Virus record (IMG/VR): IMGVR_UViG_3300027779_002889
Span: 1-50,770 of that record
Direction: 5' to 3' (one strand)
Length of the DNA stretch: 50,770 nucleotides
Source: a virus
Shown in pieces: positions 33,226-42,278 of the stretch (position 1 is the stretch's first letter; each line of letters starts with the position of its first letter). Below the pieces are notes generated by a model. It was not told the DNA's origin and did no database searches. It was given only the letters and a program-made list of their open reading frames with translations. A program made the position numbers and the translations under genes.

Positions 33226-33578
33226 AAATATCAAATATAGATGAATATAAAAATGGTTGGTTTGTTGGGGATTTTGATCCGGCAATTTTTAAGAATCCAT
33301 TTTTTGAAATAGGTCATCACAAGCATAAAGCAAATGAGGAAACTTTTTCACATACTCATAAAGTAACTACAGAATTAAATTATATTGTTAGTGGTGAATT
33401 GAGTATCAAAGCACCAGATCGACATTATATGAAAAGACAATTATTAACTGCAGGAGACATGTGGATATATCATGCTAATGATATTTCTGATGTGGAATTT
33501 GTTACTGATGTAGAATTAATAGTTGTTAGATGGCCGTCAGTGCCTTCAGATAAATACTTAACTAATGAAAAAACTTAA
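33222..33578 (+). CDS. Cupin-fold protein
   Basis: A 118-residue single-domain cupin. HHKHKANEETFSHTHKVTTE and LNYIVSGELSI (about 27-60) supply the histidines and glycine of cupin motif 1, and LLTAGDMWIYHAND (about 73-86) matches motif 2. Small cupins in sugar operons are often epimerases, isomerases or sensors; this one could act on a nucleotide-sugar or bind a metal. The substrate is unknown. It overlaps its upstream neighbour by four bases and the next gene by fourteen. Confidence 0.78.
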   Translation: MKISNIDEYKNGWFVGDFDPAIFKNPFFEIGHHKHKANEETFSHTHKVTTELNYIVSGELSIKAPDRHYMKRQLLTAGDMWIYHANDISDVEFVTDVELIVVRWPSVPSDKYLTNEKT

Positions 33579-34314
33579 TATAATTTTTAGAACTTGTGAT
33601 GTTGTTAATTCTATACATGGAACAGATAGACCATTTGAATTAACAAAAAAACAAGTAGTGGATGTTTGTTTTGATTCATTGATAAATTCTCTTAATAAAA
33701 CAAAGGGAACATTTATAGGTGGTGTAAAATATGATTTTCATGTAATTGGAGATAAACTTTCTGAAGAAAGAATTGAATATTTAAAACCATATGCCACTAA
33801 AATATATAACGCCGATTTAGGAAATGCTAAATCAATAACTGAAACATTTAATTTAGCATCTACTCTTAATGATGATGATTGGGTATATTTTTGTGAAGAT
33901 GATTATTTGCATACTCCTGAAGCAATGACTTACCTTTATGAATTATTAATTAATAGAGAACAATATTTAAAAGATTTTAAAAATAAAGATTTATTTATTC
34001 ATCCCGCAGATTATCCAGATAGATATAATAGAGTAGAGGATTTTTATAATAAATGGCATCTTATAATAAGTAAAGGATGTCATTGGAGACAAATATATAA
34101 TACAACATATACCTTTCTTTGTTCTGTTAGATCCTTTAAAAAATATAAAGATATTTTTATGAAGTCTGCGGTTAATTGGAATGATGGACTGTTTTCTGAA
34201 CATGTTTATAAAAGAGATGATGTTCTTTGTATAAGTCCAATGCCATCTTTGGCGTGTCACATGCATGAAGTCGCCATGAGCCCACTGGTTGATTGGAAAA
34301 AATTAATTGAATAG
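33565..34314 (+). CDS. Putative GT-A type glycosyltransferase
   Basis: A 249-residue protein with LNIIFRTCDVVNSIHG at the start and DDDWVYFCEDDYLHTPEAMT (about 107-126), where E-D-D follows a hydrophobic strand as in the D-x-D of GT-A enzymes. PMPSLACHMHEVAMSPLVDW at the end has the His-containing segment typical of this kind of glycosyltransferase. Family is not certain (GT2-like). Gene context (glycan island) supports the call. It is followed by thyX with nine bases between. Confidence 0.68.
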   Translation: MKKLNIIFRTCDVVNSIHGTDRPFELTKKQVVDVCFDSLINSLNKTKGTFIGGVKYDFHVIGDKLSEERIEYLKPYATKIYNADLGNAKSITETFNLASTLNDDDWVYFCEDDYLHTPEAMTYLYELLINREQYLKDFKNKDLFIHPADYPDRYNRVEDFYNKWHLIISKGCHWRQIYNTTYTFLCSVRSFKKYKDIFMKSAVNWNDGLFSEHVYKRDDVLCISPMPSLACHMHEVAMSPLVDWKKLIE

Positions 34315-34322
34315 GATATATT

Positions 34323-35144
34323 ATGTTAGATGAAAGAAAAGTGCACAATCATGGATTTGTTAAACTCATTGAAGTTATGGGTGATGATGAAGAAGTGGTT
34401 AATGCGGCAAGAATTAGTTATGGTAAGGGAACTAAAAAGTTTTCCGCAACAAGAAATTTAATTCGATATTTAATGAGACATAAACACACCTCACCCTTTG
34501 AGATGTGTGAAGTTAAGTTCCATTTGAAATTACCAATTTTTATAATGAGACAACTTGTTAGACATAGAACTGCTAATATAAATGAATATTCTGCTAGATA
34601 TTCTGAAATGTCTGATGAATTTTACGAACCAGAAGATAATTATATTCAAAAACAATCTAAACAAAATAATCAAGGTAGAGGCGATCCAGTAGAAGAAAAG
34701 GGATTAATGAGATTTGAAATGAATAGATCAGCTGATGGTGCATATCATGCATATAAACATATGTTGAATTATGATGTTGCTAGAGAATTAGCAAGAATTG
34801 TTCTTCCAGTTTCAAATTATACTGAATGTATTTGGAAAATAGATTTACATAATTTTTTTCATTTTGTTCATTTAAGATCAGATTTTCATGCACAAATTGA
34901 AATACAAGATTATGCTAATGCGATGTATGAATGTATTGAACCACATTTTCCCATATGTTGTGAGGCATATGAGGATTATATTAAAAATGGTAAATCTTTT
35001 TCAGCTCAAGAAATGGGCGTCATTAAAAAACTTTTAGAAAATGCAGATGCAAAAGCAGCACTAGCAAGATGCATGGCTAATCATGAAGGATTTCATTTAG
35101 AAAAATTAGAACAAAAAGAATTTTTATGGAAGCTGGAAGAATAG
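34323..35144 (+). CDS. thyX: Flavin-dependent thymidylate synthase ThyX
   Basis: Makes dTMP from dUMP using FAD and methylenetetrahydrofolate. The RHRx7S signature is exact: R80-H-R82 ... S90, within VRHRTANINEYSARYSEM. The rest, including LARIVLPVSNYTECIWKIDL and FFHFVHLRSDFHAQIEIQDY, matches ThyX helices that bind FAD and substrate. The length (273) is a little above typical (~230-250). Together with dUTPase (817) and ribonucleotide reductase (40044) it completes a route to thymidine nucleotides. It is embedded between glycosyltransferase genes and overlaps the next by 19 bases, so it is co-translated with the island. Confidence 0.96.
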   Translation: MLDERKVHNHGFVKLIEVMGDDEEVVNAARISYGKGTKKFSATRNLIRYLMRHKHTSPFEMCEVKFHLKLPIFIMRQLVRHRTANINEYSARYSEMSDEFYEPEDNYIQKQSKQNNQGRGDPVEEKGLMRFEMNRSADGAYHAYKHMLNYDVARELARIVLPVSNYTECIWKIDLHNFFHFVHLRSDFHAQIEIQDYANAMYECIEPHFPICCEAYEDYIKNGKSFSAQEMGVIKKLLENADAKAALARCMANHEGFHLEKLEQKEFLWKLEE

Positions 35145-35926
35145 GATTCACTTGTACAAATGATGGTGTTCTAGCAGCAAAAAAATCTGGAACAAATTCT
35201 ATAGGTGATTGGGTATGTTTAACATCATTTCCAGAAAATTTTTATAAATTAACAGGTGATCTAATTATTGATGTAGATAAAACGTGGGTATTTGATTCAA
35301 ATCCATATGTTAATAGGAAAGATACTGCAGAACAAATAATAGATACTAAACCCGCATGGTTTAGATATGGTAGAAATTCTCCTGTGATGATGTCATTTGC
35401 GGATAGTCTTATGTCATTATTGGGTACAGATAAATTACCTTGGCTCAGACATCCTAAATTTTATAGGTATGAAGATGAAGAAATAATCCCCACCAGAATA
35501 ATTTTTCATCCAGAGGGCGCACAAAATAAATCTACACCAAGAGTACTAAAATATAGTACAATTCAGTATATATTAGAAAAATATAAAAAGTTTGATATCT
35601 GTCATGTTGGTGGAAAGGGGGATGCGTCTATTGGACATGGAGTACATGATTGTCGAGGAATGGATCTTTGGGAGGTTGTCGAATTAACATCAAAGGCGGC
35701 AATTTTTATTGGTGTTGATTCAGGTCCATATCATATAGCACAAGCATATCCTAGAATTAATAGAAAATTGATCATAACAGAAGACCAATTTAAAACTGAT
35801 TGGCCGCGTGACTCTTATATTTTAGATCCTAAAAGAGATGTGACTTATTGGTATGATTGGGATACTATGTTTTTTAATGAATTTGGTATAGATGTTGGAA
35901 TAACTACAAGTTATTTAAAAATATGA
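35126..35926 (+). CDS. GT9-like (heptosyltransferase-type) protein, copy 1
   Basis: A 266-residue protein with a GT9-like C-terminal half: HPKFYRYEDEE, IIFHPEGAQNKSTPR, FDICHVGGKGD and AAIFIGVDSGPYHIAQAYPR (about 189-208). The G-V-D-S-G-P-x-H-x-A element is the family's nucleotide-sugar site. It is shorter than true heptosyltransferases (about 320-350) and its N-terminal domain looks reduced. It is a paralogue of 36582-37409, with matching CP/FPENFYK and HPRxYKYED stretches and a TSYLKI ending; the third relative lies at 39100. It overlaps thyX by 19 bases. Confidence 0.7.
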   Translation: MEAGRIGFTCTNDGVLAAKKSGTNSIGDWVCLTSFPENFYKLTGDLIIDVDKTWVFDSNPYVNRKDTAEQIIDTKPAWFRYGRNSPVMMSFADSLMSLLGTDKLPWLRHPKFYRYEDEEIIPTRIIFHPEGAQNKSTPRVLKYSTIQYILEKYKKFDICHVGGKGDASIGHGVHDCRGMDLWEVVELTSKAAIFIGVDSGPYHIAQAYPRINRKLIITEDQFKTDWPRDSYILDPKRDVTYWYDWDTMFFNEFGIDVGITTSYLKI

Positions 35927-36582
35927 TAGCTCCCATAATTAATCATTATAAAAAGTTGTCTTTTCAGAATGTAGAAAATAGAACAGCTTTGTGTCAATGT
36001 GGAGAAGAACCACATGATCATCCTGCATGTAAAATAAATTTTTTTGTTGATTGTTGTATTAAAATTAAAGATAAAAATTTAGAAGGTGATGTTGCAGAAT
36101 GTGGAGTATTTAAAGGTGGTAGTGCGAGGATTTTAGCAACAGTTTTTGAAGATAAAAAAATATTATTATTTGATACATTTACTGGTTTACCTGAAGATGA
36201 TGCCCATCCAGAAGGAACTTTAAAAAAGGGTGGATTTGGTGAGGTAACTCTTGATGAAGTTAAAGAATATTTAAGTGATAAAGATAATTGTTTATTTTAT
36301 CCTGGATGGTTCCCCAAATCAGCACAAAGAAGTTCATTATGGCAAAATAATAAAAAGTTTAGTTTTGTACATCTAGATATGGATTTATATCAATCTACTA
36401 AAACAGGAATTGAATTTTTTTGGAAGAAATTAGTTAATGGCGGAGCTATAATTTTTGATGATTTTAAAGGAGTAGATACTCCAGGAATAGAACAATCTAT
36501 TATTGAATATTTTACAGATAGAAATGATTATATTAGTGAAGTTTATCCAAGTATGTGTATAATTTATAAAAAGGAGATATAA
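35923..36582 (+). CDS. TylF-like O-methyltransferase
   Basis: A 219-residue SAM-dependent methyltransferase of the macrocin O-methyltransferase (TylF) group, which methylates sugar hydroxyls. GDVAECGVFKGGSARILATV (about 50-69) is the SAM loop, ILLFDTFTGLPEDDAHPEG (about 76-94) the typical TylF segment, FVHLDMDLYQSTKTGIEFFW (about 147-166) the metal-binding strand, and GGAIIFDDFKG the following acidic strand. It lies between two paralogous GT9-like genes, with short overlaps (4 and 1 bases), so it likely caps or decorates the glycan they build. Confidence 0.9.
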   Translation: MIAPIINHYKKLSFQNVENRTALCQCGEEPHDHPACKINFFVDCCIKIKDKNLEGDVAECGVFKGGSARILATVFEDKKILLFDTFTGLPEDDAHPEGTLKKGGFGEVTLDEVKEYLSDKDNCLFYPGWFPKSAQRSSLWQNNKKFSFVHLDMDLYQSTKTGIEFFWKKLVNGGAIIFDDFKGVDTPGIEQSIIEYFTDRNDYISEVYPSMCIIYKKEI

Positions 36583-37409
36583 TGACATTAGTTGTTGAAC
36601 CGGGCCCTCATCCCGATCCCGCACCAAGATTTGGGATGTTTTTTAGAGAAGATAAAATAGGCGATGGATTAATATATTCATCGTGTCCAGAAAATTTTTA
36701 TAATGCTGGAAAAGGAAAAATTTCAGATGTGAAAAATGCATGGTTTTTTGATCATAATCCATATATTGTTAGAAATACTGCTGCGGTGCAGAATATTGAT
36801 ATGCAAAAATTTGCGGATCAGACGTCATTTTTTCATTATGGAAGATCCAGTTTACCATGTTTATTATCTGTAGCAGATAGGTTTAATACTAAGTTTGGAA
36901 TTCCTACCAGACTAAGACATCCTAGATTATATAAGTATGAGGATTTACCTCAAATACCAAATAAACTTGTGGTACATACTCAAGGAGATTTAAATGAGCC
37001 TATCGCATTATATGAAGACACCCATGCACTTATGACTGATGAAGTTATGGATGTCATTCAAGAAAAATATAGTCAATATGATATTATACAGGTTGGTGGA
37101 AAAAAAGATAAACCTTTTGGAAGAAAGGCTAAAGATAAAAGAGGATTGCCAATTTGGCAGTCAGTTAAGGAAATAGCAGATGCGGCGATATTTATAGGAG
37201 TTAATAGTGGTCCTATGAATATAGCGCTATGTTATCCGAGAATAAATATTAGGATGTTCGAACCACAATTTCCTCAAACCGTATTAGAGAATTTTTTTAT
37301 ACCAATGGATGCTAAATTTGCACACAACCAATGGTTCGATTTTGGTATAAAAATATTTAATAGATATGATGCGGATTTGGGAGCAACCTATAGCTATTTA
37401 AAGATATAA
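36582..37409 (+). CDS. GT9-like (heptosyltransferase-type) protein, copy 2
   Basis: A 275-residue paralogue of 35126-35926. Shared landmarks are GDGLIYSSCPENFYNAGK, WFFDHNPYIVRN, RHPRLYKYEDL, KLVVHTQGD, YDIIQVGGKKDK and AAIFIGVNSGPMNIALCYPR (about 204-223), and both end in S-Y-L-K-I. The nucleotide-sugar element reads G-V-N-S-G-P-M-N-I-A, with Asn replacing the Asp and His of copy 1, so this copy may have altered activity or donor. It begins at the last base of the TylF stop and is followed immediately by the radical SAM gene. Confidence 0.68.
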   Translation: MTLVVEPGPHPDPAPRFGMFFREDKIGDGLIYSSCPENFYNAGKGKISDVKNAWFFDHNPYIVRNTAAVQNIDMQKFADQTSFFHYGRSSLPCLLSVADRFNTKFGIPTRLRHPRLYKYEDLPQIPNKLVVHTQGDLNEPIALYEDTHALMTDEVMDVIQEKYSQYDIIQVGGKKDKPFGRKAKDKRGLPIWQSVKEIADAAIFIGVNSGPMNIALCYPRINIRMFEPQFPQTVLENFFIPMDAKFAHNQWFDFGIKIFNRYDADLGATYSYLKI

Positions 37410-38453
37410 ATGAGAGAAAAAAGCAAAGAAGAACATAAGTTTACCTCCACAGGTATTAAATTTTGGAGACATCAAGAACAGATGTTTAATTATAAAAATG
37501 GTGATCCAAATACTATTATATCAACTCATATAGCACCTGAAGGAGTATGTAATCTCAAATGTCCATATTGTTCTGTGACATATAGAGATACACATGATCG
37601 TATTGATTTAGAAGTTATAAAACAATATGTAAGAGATTTAAAAACTCGAGGACTTAAAGCAGTTATAATAACAGGTGGTGGAGAGCCGACAACTTACAAA
37701 TATTTTAATGAACTTGTTAGATTTATACATGATGAAGAAGAATTAAAAGTTGCTCTTATTAATAATGGAACTTTAACACGTAGAATTAAAGAAGATGTTT
37801 TAAAAATGTTTTCTTGGGTCCGTGTTTCTGTTAATATGTTTGATAGATGGGAAGAAAAAATCAAATTTCCATATCATAAACTTTCCAATGAGTGTATAGT
37901 TGGTTGTTCGAGTGTATTCACTACAGCTCATGAAAAGTCAGAAGATACAGAAAATAAAATAGAAATGTATAAAAAAATATCTAAAGTAGCAGATAATTGT
38001 GGAGCAGAATATATTAGACTTTTACCAGATTGTTTATTAGAACAAGATAAATTAATTGAAAAACATTATGAATTAGATGAGGTATTATTAGAGGTAAATG
38101 ATACAAGGTATTTTCATCAATATAAAGTTCATGGAGCACCACAAACTTCAAAATGTCATCAATCATATTTTAGACCATATCTAAGTGAAGTTAATGGTGG
38201 TACAGTTTTTCCATGTGATTCAGTAGTTTTGAATGGTGCAGTTGCTCATTTTTCAGAACAATATGCATTATGTAAAGCGGAAGATGTTTTGGAATATATT
38301 GATGGTAGAATTAAACAACCATTTGATGCACAAGTACATTGTAAGGGTTGTGTCTTTACAGAGAATGTTAATATGTTGGATGATTTTATTAATGATAAAT
38401 TAAATAAATTTGAGGAATTTGCCTCACCATTAGATCATGAAGAATTTGTATGA
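37410..38453 (+). CDS. Radical SAM enzyme with C-terminal cysteine-rich (SPASM-like) region
   Basis: A 347-residue radical SAM protein. The [4Fe-4S] motif C47-N-L-K-C51-P-Y-C54 is in GVCNLKCPYCSVTYRD, and IITGGGEPTTYK (about 87-98) is the SAM-binding GGE motif. The C-terminal part has Cys residues in SKCHQSYFRP, VFPCDSVV and VHCKGCVFTENVN (about 248-325) which could ligate an auxiliary cluster. Such enzymes in sugar islands carry out epimerisation, dehydration or methylation at unreactive carbons. The product is unknown. It abuts the preceding gene and overlaps the next by four bases. Confidence 0.9.
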   Translation: MREKSKEEHKFTSTGIKFWRHQEQMFNYKNGDPNTIISTHIAPEGVCNLKCPYCSVTYRDTHDRIDLEVIKQYVRDLKTRGLKAVIITGGGEPTTYKYFNELVRFIHDEEELKVALINNGTLTRRIKEDVLKMFSWVRVSVNMFDRWEEKIKFPYHKLSNECIVGCSSVFTTAHEKSEDTENKIEMYKKISKVADNCGAEYIRLLPDCLLEQDKLIEKHYELDEVLLEVNDTRYFHQYKVHGAPQTSKCHQSYFRPYLSEVNGGTVFPCDSVVLNGAVAHFSEQYALCKAEDVLEYIDGRIKQPFDAQVHCKGCVFTENVNMLDDFINDKLNKFEEFASPLDHEEFV

Positions 38454-39103
38454 ATAAAGAATATTTTGATGAAGATTATTTTGAAAGAGGAGCAGAAACA
38501 GGAAAATCATTATATTCACACTATAGATGGATGCCAGAATTAACCATTCCAATGTGTCACCATTTAATTAATACTTGTAATATTACTGAAGATGATACTG
38601 TTTTGGATTTTGGTTGTGCTAAAGGATATGTTACTTATGGATTTCGATTATTAGGAATTGAGGCATATGGAGTTGATATATCAGAATATCCCATATCAAA
38701 AGCACCAAAAGAGGTTGAACAATATTTAACTTTAATAAAACCTCAGGAGAAATTACCAAAAAAAGAGTATAGTTGGGGAATATGTAAAGACATATTAGAA
38801 CACATTCCTTATGATGGAATTAAAAAACAATTGCAAATTTTATATGAACAGTGTGAAAATATTTTTATTATTGTTCCTTTAGGTGATGGTGAAAGATATT
38901 ATATTGATAGTTATGAACATGATAAAAGTCATTATATAAAAGAAGATTTGGTTTGGTGGCATGAGATGTTACAAGAGGTGGGTTACTCAAATGTAAAATC
39001 AACATATGATCTTGGTCCTTTTAAAAAGAATTGGAATTTTGAAAAAAGAGGAAATGGAATGATTATAGGAAATAAGGTTGAGGGGATTATGAAGGGAATA
39101 TGA
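38450..39103 (+). CDS. SAM-dependent methyltransferase (class I)
   Basis: A 217-residue protein with DTVLDFGCAKGYVTYGFRLL (about 48-67), a typical motif I, then IEAYGVDISEYPISKAP (motif I end with acidic residue) and YSWGICKDILEHIPYDGIKK (about 109-128), the post-I/II segment of Methyltransf_11-type enzymes. DILEHIP is very characteristic of sugar and lipid methyltransferases. It is the third methyltransferase of the island and the likely partner of the adjacent radical SAM gene. The neighbours overlap by four bases on each side. Confidence 0.88.
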   Translation: MNKEYFDEDYFERGAETGKSLYSHYRWMPELTIPMCHHLINTCNITEDDTVLDFGCAKGYVTYGFRLLGIEAYGVDISEYPISKAPKEVEQYLTLIKPQEKLPKKEYSWGICKDILEHIPYDGIKKQLQILYEQCENIFIIVPLGDGERYYIDSYEHDKSHYIKEDLVWWHEMLQEVGYSNVKSTYDLGPFKKNWNFEKRGNGMIIGNKVEGIMKGI

Positions 39104-40044
39104 GAGAAGAGATACGGATAAGACATAAACAATTGATGGGCATAGACCCCTCATGCGCCCCTGGGCAAGGCAATAATGCGAAAACTATGGGTAATGACCC
39201 TAGAAATTTATTTCAAGCACCTTGGAGAATTGGTGATGTCATTTCTTTGATGATCTCTGCAAATTTTAAAAAACGTGTACACGGATCTTATATAAAATTT
39301 GAATATATAGATGAAATTCATAAATCTATGCGTTTAGATATTTTATATAAGGATGTTATTGATGAATTTTTAGAGGAACCAATTGAGAATTTACAAGATG
39401 ATATATACGACCCAGGATTACTATGGTTGACTTCTCCCTATTATGTAAAAAAATATGGATATGATATTATACCAACATTACAGTGGGATAAAGAAGAATA
39501 TAATGGACCTGAACTTTCTTGGGGAAAGTATGTAGTATTTGCACCATTGATGGACGCACAATATAATCTCGAAAGAAACATGTCGGCTGAATTTGTTAAT
39601 GATTTTTGCAGGAAATTAAAAGATAAATTTGGCGACGATTTTTATGTCATTACCAATAAAAAAATTGAAATTTTGATAGATACTAAAAACATAAATACTC
39701 TTGATTCCGATAGCATTTATGATCTTGGTTATATTATTTCTCATTCAAAATGCTTCATTGGTGGTGATTCCGGATTTAGTCATTTAGCAGGAAGCTCTCG
39801 ACTACCCAAACAGATTTGTATAGGTTGGCCAAAACAAAGATTAAAAAATTTTAATTGGAGTGGATGGCCTTATTATTTTATTAATCCCTTTTCAATACAG
39901 GGCCAATTCATGAACCAGACCTGGGATATGTTTCCACAAATCGACCCACGTTGCACAGATTATAAAGAATTTTTGTTACAAAATAATTCTCTGAGCGAAG
40001 ACCAAATACAATTAGTATTAACTTATATTACAAAAGGATTATAA
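39100..40044 (+). CDS. GT9-like (heptosyltransferase-type) protein, copy 3
   Basis: A 314-residue protein, longer and more typical than the two copies upstream. WRIGDVISLMISANFKKR (about 42-59) resembles the N-terminal G-D-x acceptor loop of GT9, YVVFAPLMDAQYN starts the second domain, and SKCFIGGDSGFSHLAGSSRL (about 220-239) is the nucleotide-sugar site, with D-S-G-x-x-H-L-A fully preserved. An N-terminal segment NNAKTMGNDPRNLFQAPW is distinctive. It closes the glycan island; its stop shares a base with the ribonucleotide reductase ATG. Confidence 0.75.
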   Translation: MREEIRIRHKQLMGIDPSCAPGQGNNAKTMGNDPRNLFQAPWRIGDVISLMISANFKKRVHGSYIKFEYIDEIHKSMRLDILYKDVIDEFLEEPIENLQDDIYDPGLLWLTSPYYVKKYGYDIIPTLQWDKEEYNGPELSWGKYVVFAPLMDAQYNLERNMSAEFVNDFCRKLKDKFGDDFYVITNKKIEILIDTKNINTLDSDSIYDLGYIISHSKCFIGGDSGFSHLAGSSRLPKQICIGWPKQRLKNFNWSGWPYYFINPFSIQGQFMNQTWDMFPQIDPRCTDYKEFLLQNNSLSEDQIQLVLTYITKGL

Positions 40045-42026
40045 TGCCCCTACCTACTGAGTATCAGTCATTTATACATTTATCACGTTATGCGAGATGG
40101 GACTATAAGGAAGAACGAAGAGAAACGTGGGAAGAAACTGTTAAGAGATATTTTGATTTTTTTCAAAAACATTTAAAGGAAAATAATAATTATAAATTAG
40201 AAAATGGAGAAAGAGCGAAGTTAGAAAACTCAATTATGAACCTAAATGTTATGCCCTCGATGCGTTGTTTAATGACAGCGGGAGCGGCATTAGAAAAGGA
40301 AAATATTGCTGGTTATAATTGTTCTTACGTAAAAGTTGATACTCCGCGCTCTTTTGATGAAATACTTTATGTTTTAATGAATGGTACAGGAGTGGGGTTT
40401 TCTGTGGAAGAAGAATATGTAAATAAACTTCCAGTTGTTCCTGAAGAAATGTATGATACTGATACTACAATTCATGTTGCGGATTCTAAACTTGGTTGGG
40501 CAAAGGCGTTTAAAGAACTTTTGGGTTTGTTGTGGACAGGTCAGATTCCAAAATGGGATCTTTCAAAAGTTCGTGAAGCGGGAGCTCCATTAAAAACATT
40601 TGGTGGAAGAGCATCCGGTCCACAACCGTTGGATGATTTGTTTCACTTTGTAACAAAAATGTTTCGATCCTCCGCAGGAAGAAAACTTAGGTCTATTGAG
40701 GCACATGATATTGTGTGTAAAGTAGCAGAAATAGTTGTGGTGGGCGGTGTTCGTAGAAGTGCTCTTATTAGTCTTTCAGATCTCAATGATAGAGAAATGA
40801 GATTTGCAAAACATGGAGAATGGTATAAACTTAATGTACAACGAGCATTAGCAAACAATTCAGTCAATTATAAAGAAAAGCCAGATGTTGGAACTTTCAT
40901 GCGAGAATGGTTATCTTTGTATGATTCTAAGTCCGGAGAGCGAGGATTTTACAGTAGTTTATCTGCGGAAAAACATGTAACAAATTTAAATAAACAGGAA
41001 AAAGATGAAAACGGAAATTTTATACAACGACGAGAACCAAAACGAGACTTTGGAACTAATCCCTGCAGCGAGATCATTCTTCGAAGCAGAGAATTTTGCA
41101 ACCTCTCAGAAGTCATTATACGAGGATCAGACGATTGGGAATCTTTGGAAGAGAAAGTGCGATATGCGACTATCATTGGCACAATTCAATCCACTCTTAC
41201 CAACTTTAAATACATTGGAAGAGAATGGAAACGAAACTGTGAGGATGAACGACTTCTTGGAGTATCTCTTACAGGAATAATGGATAATCCATTAACAAAT
41301 GGTAAGAAAAAAGATTTAGATAAACTATTAATAAAATTAAAAAATGTCGCAATCGAAACAAACAAAGAATGGTCAGAAAAATTGGGTATCGAAAGATCTG
41401 CCGCTATTACTTGTGTCAAACCGAGTGGAACTGTTTCTCAGCTTGTTGACAGTGCTAGTGGTATTCATGCTCGTCATAATCCCTATTATATACGAACTGT
41501 ACGGGCCGATAATAAAGACCCTCTTTGTGAGTTTATGATAACTGAGGGATTTCCAAATGAACCTGATGTAACTAAACCCAATCATACTACAGTATTCAGT
41601 TTTCCTATGGAAAGTCCTAAAGGAGCAATTTGTCGAAAAGATATGTCAGCATGGAAACAATTATCTTTATGGCATACCTATGCAAAACATTGGTGTGAAC
41701 ATAAGCCCAGTGTAACCGTATCTGTTAAAGAAGAAGAATGGCCGAATACTTCCGCTTGGGTATATGAAAATTTTGATGATATAAGTGGTATTTCATTTTT
41801 ACCATTTAGTGATCATACTTATCAACAAGCACCTTATCAAGATTGTAGTAAAGAAGAATATAATGAATTATTGAAAAAAATGCCCAAAAATGTTAATTGG
41901 GTAAAATTATCTGAATATGAGGCTAAAGATTTTACAATAGCTTCACAGGAATTAGCCTGCTCTGCAGATGGTGGGTGTGAGATCGTTGATTTGCCAGTGA
42001 CTCCAAGCAGAGTGGACGCATCATGA
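40044..42026 (+). CDS. Class II (adenosylcobalamin-dependent) ribonucleotide reductase
   Basis: A 660-residue monomeric-type reductase converting ribonucleotides to deoxyribonucleotides without oxygen. LMNGTGVGFSVEEEYV (about 111-126) and the finger-loop segment TNPCSEIILRSREFCNLSEV (about 335-354) carry the active-site cysteines, CVKPSGTVSQLVDSASGIH (about 456-474) is the phosphate-binding region, and the C terminus has CSADGGC, a pair of cysteines for re-reduction. Length and layout match Lactobacillus-type ribonucleoside-triphosphate reductase (739) in shortened form. Host B12 would be required. The glutaredoxin at 42039 is the obvious electron donor. Class II instead of T4's class I enzyme is usual in marine phages. 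Confidence 0.94.
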   Translation: MPLPTEYQSFIHLSRYARWDYKEERRETWEETVKRYFDFFQKHLKENNNYKLENGERAKLENSIMNLNVMPSMRCLMTAGAALEKENIAGYNCSYVKVDTPRSFDEILYVLMNGTGVGFSVEEEYVNKLPVVPEEMYDTDTTIHVADSKLGWAKAFKELLGLLWTGQIPKWDLSKVREAGAPLKTFGGRASGPQPLDDLFHFVTKMFRSSAGRKLRSIEAHDIVCKVAEIVVVGGVRRSALISLSDLNDREMRFAKHGEWYKLNVQRALANNSVNYKEKPDVGTFMREWLSLYDSKSGERGFYSSLSAEKHVTNLNKQEKDENGNFIQRREPKRDFGTNPCSEIILRSREFCNLSEVIIRGSDDWESLEEKVRYATIIGTIQSTLTNFKYIGREWKRNCEDERLLGVSLTGIMDNPLTNGKKKDLDKLLIKLKNVAIETNKEWSEKLGIERSAAITCVKPSGTVSQLVDSASGIHARHNPYYIRTVRADNKDPLCEFMITEGFPNEPDVTKPNHTTVFSFPMESPKGAICRKDMSAWKQLSLWHTYAKHWCEHKPSVTVSVKEEEWPNTSAWVYENFDDISGISFLPFSDHTYQQAPYQDCSKEEYNELLKKMPKNVNWVKLSEYEAKDFTIASQELACSADGGCEIVDLPVTPSRVDAS

Positions 42027-42038
42027 AGGAGATGAGAA

Positions 42039-42272
42039 ATGAATACAGCAATCATATATGGGACACCAACATGTACTTGGTGTGATAAAGCAGAAGATTT
42101 ATTAGAATCGAAAGGATATGAAGTTAATAAAATAGATATTACGTCATCCAGAAAACATTATGATGATATGCAAAAAGTAGTAGGAAATAATGTAAGAACT
42201 GTTCCACAAATCATATTGAATGATGAATATGTCGGCGGATATGGTGAAGTAGAACAGTATTTGAATAAATAG
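42039..42272 (+). CDS. Glutaredoxin
   Basis: A 77-residue glutaredoxin. IYGTPTCTWCDKAEDLL holds the redox pair C-T-W-C (about 12-15), VRTVPQIILNDEYVGGYGEV provides the cis-proline (TVP) and the G-G glutathione-binding motif. Size and motif order match monomeric phage glutaredoxins. Located 12 bases after the ribonucleotide reductase stop with AAGGAGATGAG ribosome site, it is most likely the reductant for that enzyme's C-terminal cysteine pair. Confidence 0.95.
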   Translation: MNTAIIYGTPTCTWCDKAEDLLESKGYEVNKIDITSSRKHYDDMQKVVGNNVRTVPQIILNDEYVGGYGEVEQYLNK

Positions 42273-42278
42273 AGGTAT

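Noticed and set aside
41005-41280. Alternative + frame in the ribonucleotide reductase gene
   Set aside because: The main frame carries all reductase motifs through this point without a break.
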